Assembly: GCA_964481705.1 (NCBI GenBank) | Contig: CAYZUC010000073.1 | Coordinates: 1 to 14,474, forward strand | Length of the DNA: 14,474 bases | Reading direction: 5' to 3' | Source: CAYZUC01 sp964481705 | GTDB taxonomy: Bacteria > Bacillota > Clostridia > Lachnospirales > Lachnospiraceae | Part shown: positions 12,871 through 14,474 of the stretch, piece by piece | How positions within the stretch are numbered: position 1 is the first letter of the stretch | Layout of the letters: every line of letters begins with the position of its first letter | Program-made: the position numbers and the translations under genes | The notes under the pieces: model-generated | What the model was told of the DNA's origin: nothing | Databases searched by the model: none | Seen by the model: the letters and a program-made list of their open reading frames with translations, nothing else

Positions 12871-13632
12871 ATGAATTCTTTTATTTTAAAAACAGATAAG
12901 CTTTGCAAGAGCTTTTCTAACGGTGGAAATATGCAGCATGTGCTGAAAAATATGGATATGGAAATTTATGAGGGAGATTACACGATTATCATGGGGAGCT
13001 CCGGCTCTGGAAAATCGACGCTTCTCTATGCATTATCAGGAATGGATCGACCGAGCATGGGTAAAATCATTTTTGATGGTCATGATATCTCAGAATACAG
13101 CAACGACGAATTGTCAATCTTTCGAAGAGAAAACTGTGGTTTCGTATTTCAAAGCATTTATTTGTTAGATCAGATGAGCGTACTGGATAATATTTTGACC
13201 AGCGCCTTCTTACGAAAGGGAGAGCAAAAACAAAAAGTTACAAAGGCAAAAGAGCTGCTGCAGGCGGTAGGACTGGAGGAGAATCTCTGGGGTAAATTTC
13301 CCTCCCAGCTTTCTGGTGGAGAATGCCAAAGAGTTGGTATTGTAAGAGCACTTATCAACGAGCCGAAAATCGTATTTGCGGACGAACCAACCGGAGCACT
13401 GAATTCTACAGCCGGAAGAGATGTACTGGACGAATTTACTTCTGTAAATGAGCAAGGACAAAGCATTATCATGGTAACACACGATTTTAAAACCGCACTT
13501 CGGGGCAATCGTATCCTTTATCTGAAGGATGGTGTAATCTTTGGAGAATTAAAGCTTGAGAAGTATTCACAGGAAGATTTGGATAGCAGACGTAAGAAAC
13601 TTCATGCATTCCTGGATGAGATGGGATGGTAA
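12871..13632 (+). CDS. ABC transporter ATP-binding protein, MacB/FtsE/BceA type
   Basis: This is a cytoplasmic ATPase predicted to drive an FtsX-type permease encoded next to it. The 253 residues carry Walker A GSSGSGKST (42-50), Q-loop FVFQSIYLLDQMSVLDN, signature LSGGECQR, Walker B IVFADEPTGALNS and H-loop MVTHDFKTA. The ADEPTGALNS form, with Asn in place of the usual D-loop Asp, is frequent in Firmicutes transporters of the peptide-export/bacitracin-detoxification group, as I recall. Substrates of such pairs include antimicrobial peptides, lipoproteins and cell-wall signals, and nothing here fixes which. ATG 12871 has AAAGGAG at 12857-12863. No histidine kinase or response regulator appears within the window, so regulation by a Bce-type two-component system cannot be judged. 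The permease begins 55 bases downstream. Confidence 0.9.
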   Translation: MNSFILKTDKLCKSFSNGGNMQHVLKNMDMEIYEGDYTIIMGSSGSGKSTLLYALSGMDRPSMGKIIFDGHDISEYSNDELSIFRRENCGFVFQSIYLLDQMSVLDNILTSAFLRKGEQKQKVTKAKELLQAVGLEENLWGKFPSQLSGGECQRVGIVRALINEPKIVFADEPTGALNSTAGRDVLDEFTSVNEQGQSIIMVTHDFKTALRGNRILYLKDGVIFGELKLEKYSQEDLDSRRKKLHAFLDEMGW

Positions 13633-13687
13633 GGATGTACGATATCAACTTAAATTGCGTGGATAGATGCGCAGGAATGGAGTCAGA

Positions 13688-14474
13688 ATGAAGTTTAGAA
13701 TCATACGAGTTACTCTTAGTAATATGAGAAAAAGAAAAAGTGCAGCCCTTTCTTTGGCTATATTAGTTATGCTTTCGTCCCTGTTTTTGTGTATCGGAGT
13801 AGGGATTATGTCGGATTCCGGTAAGCTGTACGCTGCGAATAAGAAAGCACTTAATCAGCCGGATAATGCCTATATGATGAGCAAGACAGTGTATCGTCCG
13901 GAGTACTACGACTTTTTGCAAAAGGATCCCAGAGTGGCATCCATGGAAGAGATACCGGCTATTACGATGGAGCTTGCCAAATATGAATATGAGGGAGGCG
14001 AAATGCAGATTGCAATCGCATTGGTAAATCTAGAGGATACCGGTGAGATGCAAAGGATGCATTGTATCGACCAAATGTCTGGTGAACTTCCAGAGAATGG
14101 GATTTACCTTCCGGCAGTACTTAGAAACTTCGGTTACAAAATCGGAGATGAGCTGGTGATCTCCAATAAGAATGTCAATTATACCTTTACAATCTGTGGA
14201 TTCCACAGAACCAGTGGATTTGGAATCACAAACGTAGGAACAATGCAGTTTTATCTGGTACCACAGGCATATCAGATGGTTAAAAGTGAAGTTGGTGAGG
14301 GCCGATTGATATCCATCAAGTGTCATGATGTATCCGAATCCAAAAGTCTGGATACCGATTTGAGAAAACAAATTCGAAATCAGGCGAGTAGCCCGGCGGA
14401 AACAGAAATGAACAGTTCCTTTCATGCGGAGGTAGCTGAGCTTGTATACAGCTATATGGGTATTCTTCTCGCCG
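13688..14474 (+). CDS. ABC transporter permease, FtsX/MacB type (5' part, truncated by window end)
   Basis: An open frame runs from ATG 13688 to the window edge (262 codons, no stop). It begins MKFRIIRVTLSNMRKRKSAA, a basic cytoplasmic tail, followed by one strong membrane segment (about residues 19-41, LSLAILVMLSSLFLCIGVGIM). A long extracytoplasmic domain follows (about 42-250; EYYDFLQKDPRVASMEEIPA, NGIYLPAVLRNFGYKIGDEL, ICGFHRTSGFGITNVGTMQFYLVP). The last visible residues, ELVYSYMGILLA, look like the start of a second membrane segment, giving the one-helix-plus-large-domain layout of MacB/FtsX permeases. GGAG at 13679-13682 supports this start over an in-frame ATG at 13667 with no good ribosome binding site. 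It pairs with the upstream ATPase. The substrate is unknown. Confidence 0.88.
   Translation, partial: MKFRIIRVTLSNMRKRKSAALSLAILVMLSSLFLCIGVGIMSDSGKLYAANKKALNQPDNAYMMSKTVYRPEYYDFLQKDPRVASMEEIPAITMELAKYEYEGGEMQIAIALVNLEDTGEMQRMHCIDQMSGELPENGIYLPAVLRNFGYKIGDELVISNKNVNYTFTICGFHRTSGFGITNVGTMQFYLVPQAYQMVKSEVGEGRLISIKCHDVSESKSLDTDLRKQIRNQASSPAETEMNSSFHAEVAELVYSYMGILLA

Noticed and set aside
13170..13508. Minus-strand frames opposite the ABC ATPase
   Set aside because: Antisense to a conserved ATPase gene with intact motifs; product is low-complexity Ser-rich.
14030..14425. Minus-strand 131-codon frame near the window end
   Set aside because: It overlaps the plus-strand permease frame that is open from 13688 to the edge with a good ribosome binding site and FtsX-type layout.

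Overview
The window looks like a Clostridia chromosome segment, most likely Lachnospiraceae. The evidence is the gene order, the ribosomal protein sequences, a lysine-rich L17 of 178 residues, AT-rich low-GC coding, and a surface protein ending in VLGA-type repeats and a PNTG sorting motif. A 10-N gap at 749-758 marks it as a scaffold, so it is a draft or metagenome assembly rather than finished sequence.

Layout. Positions 1-3004 hold the distal end of the large ribosomal protein operon: rpsK (S11), rpsD (S4, with an assembly gap inside), rpoA and rplQ (L17). Two long spacers interrupt it: a 234-base, hairpin-rich stretch before rpsD that could be an S4 leader RNA, and a 158-base stretch before rplQ with an imperfect direct repeat. 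A strong intrinsic terminator follows rplQ. Positions 3124-8472 encode a 1782-residue sortase-anchored repeat protein. It ends at a terminator facing a convergent gene (8533-9351, minus strand) for a lipoprotein with an M15 zinc peptidase domain. Positions 9496-12770 hold a tightly overlapped operon, ecfA1-ecfA2-ecfT-truA: the energizing module of a shared vitamin ECF transporter plus tRNA pseudouridine synthase A. Positions 12871-14474 hold an FtsE/MacB-type ABC ATPase and the start of its FtsX-type permease, which runs off the window.

How it fits together. In many Firmicutes rplQ is followed directly by ecfA1-ecfA2-ecfT-truA. Here two cell-surface genes sit between them, with their own terminators and a back-to-back divergent promoter pair (9385-9448). 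That arrangement suggests an accessory insertion at a housekeeping locus. No ECF substrate-binding S component is present, as expected for a shared group II module.

Most notable points: the scaffold joins two different S4 N-termini in register (possible tandem rpsD paralogues or a misjoin); the surface protein has a 251-residue tripartite repeat with a 284-bp block identical in two copies; and the pre-rpsD spacer can fold as a multibranch RNA. I see no CRISPR array, tRNA, rRNA, IS element or clear novel defence system. The longest stretch without a gene is the 234-base rpsK-rpsD spacer.
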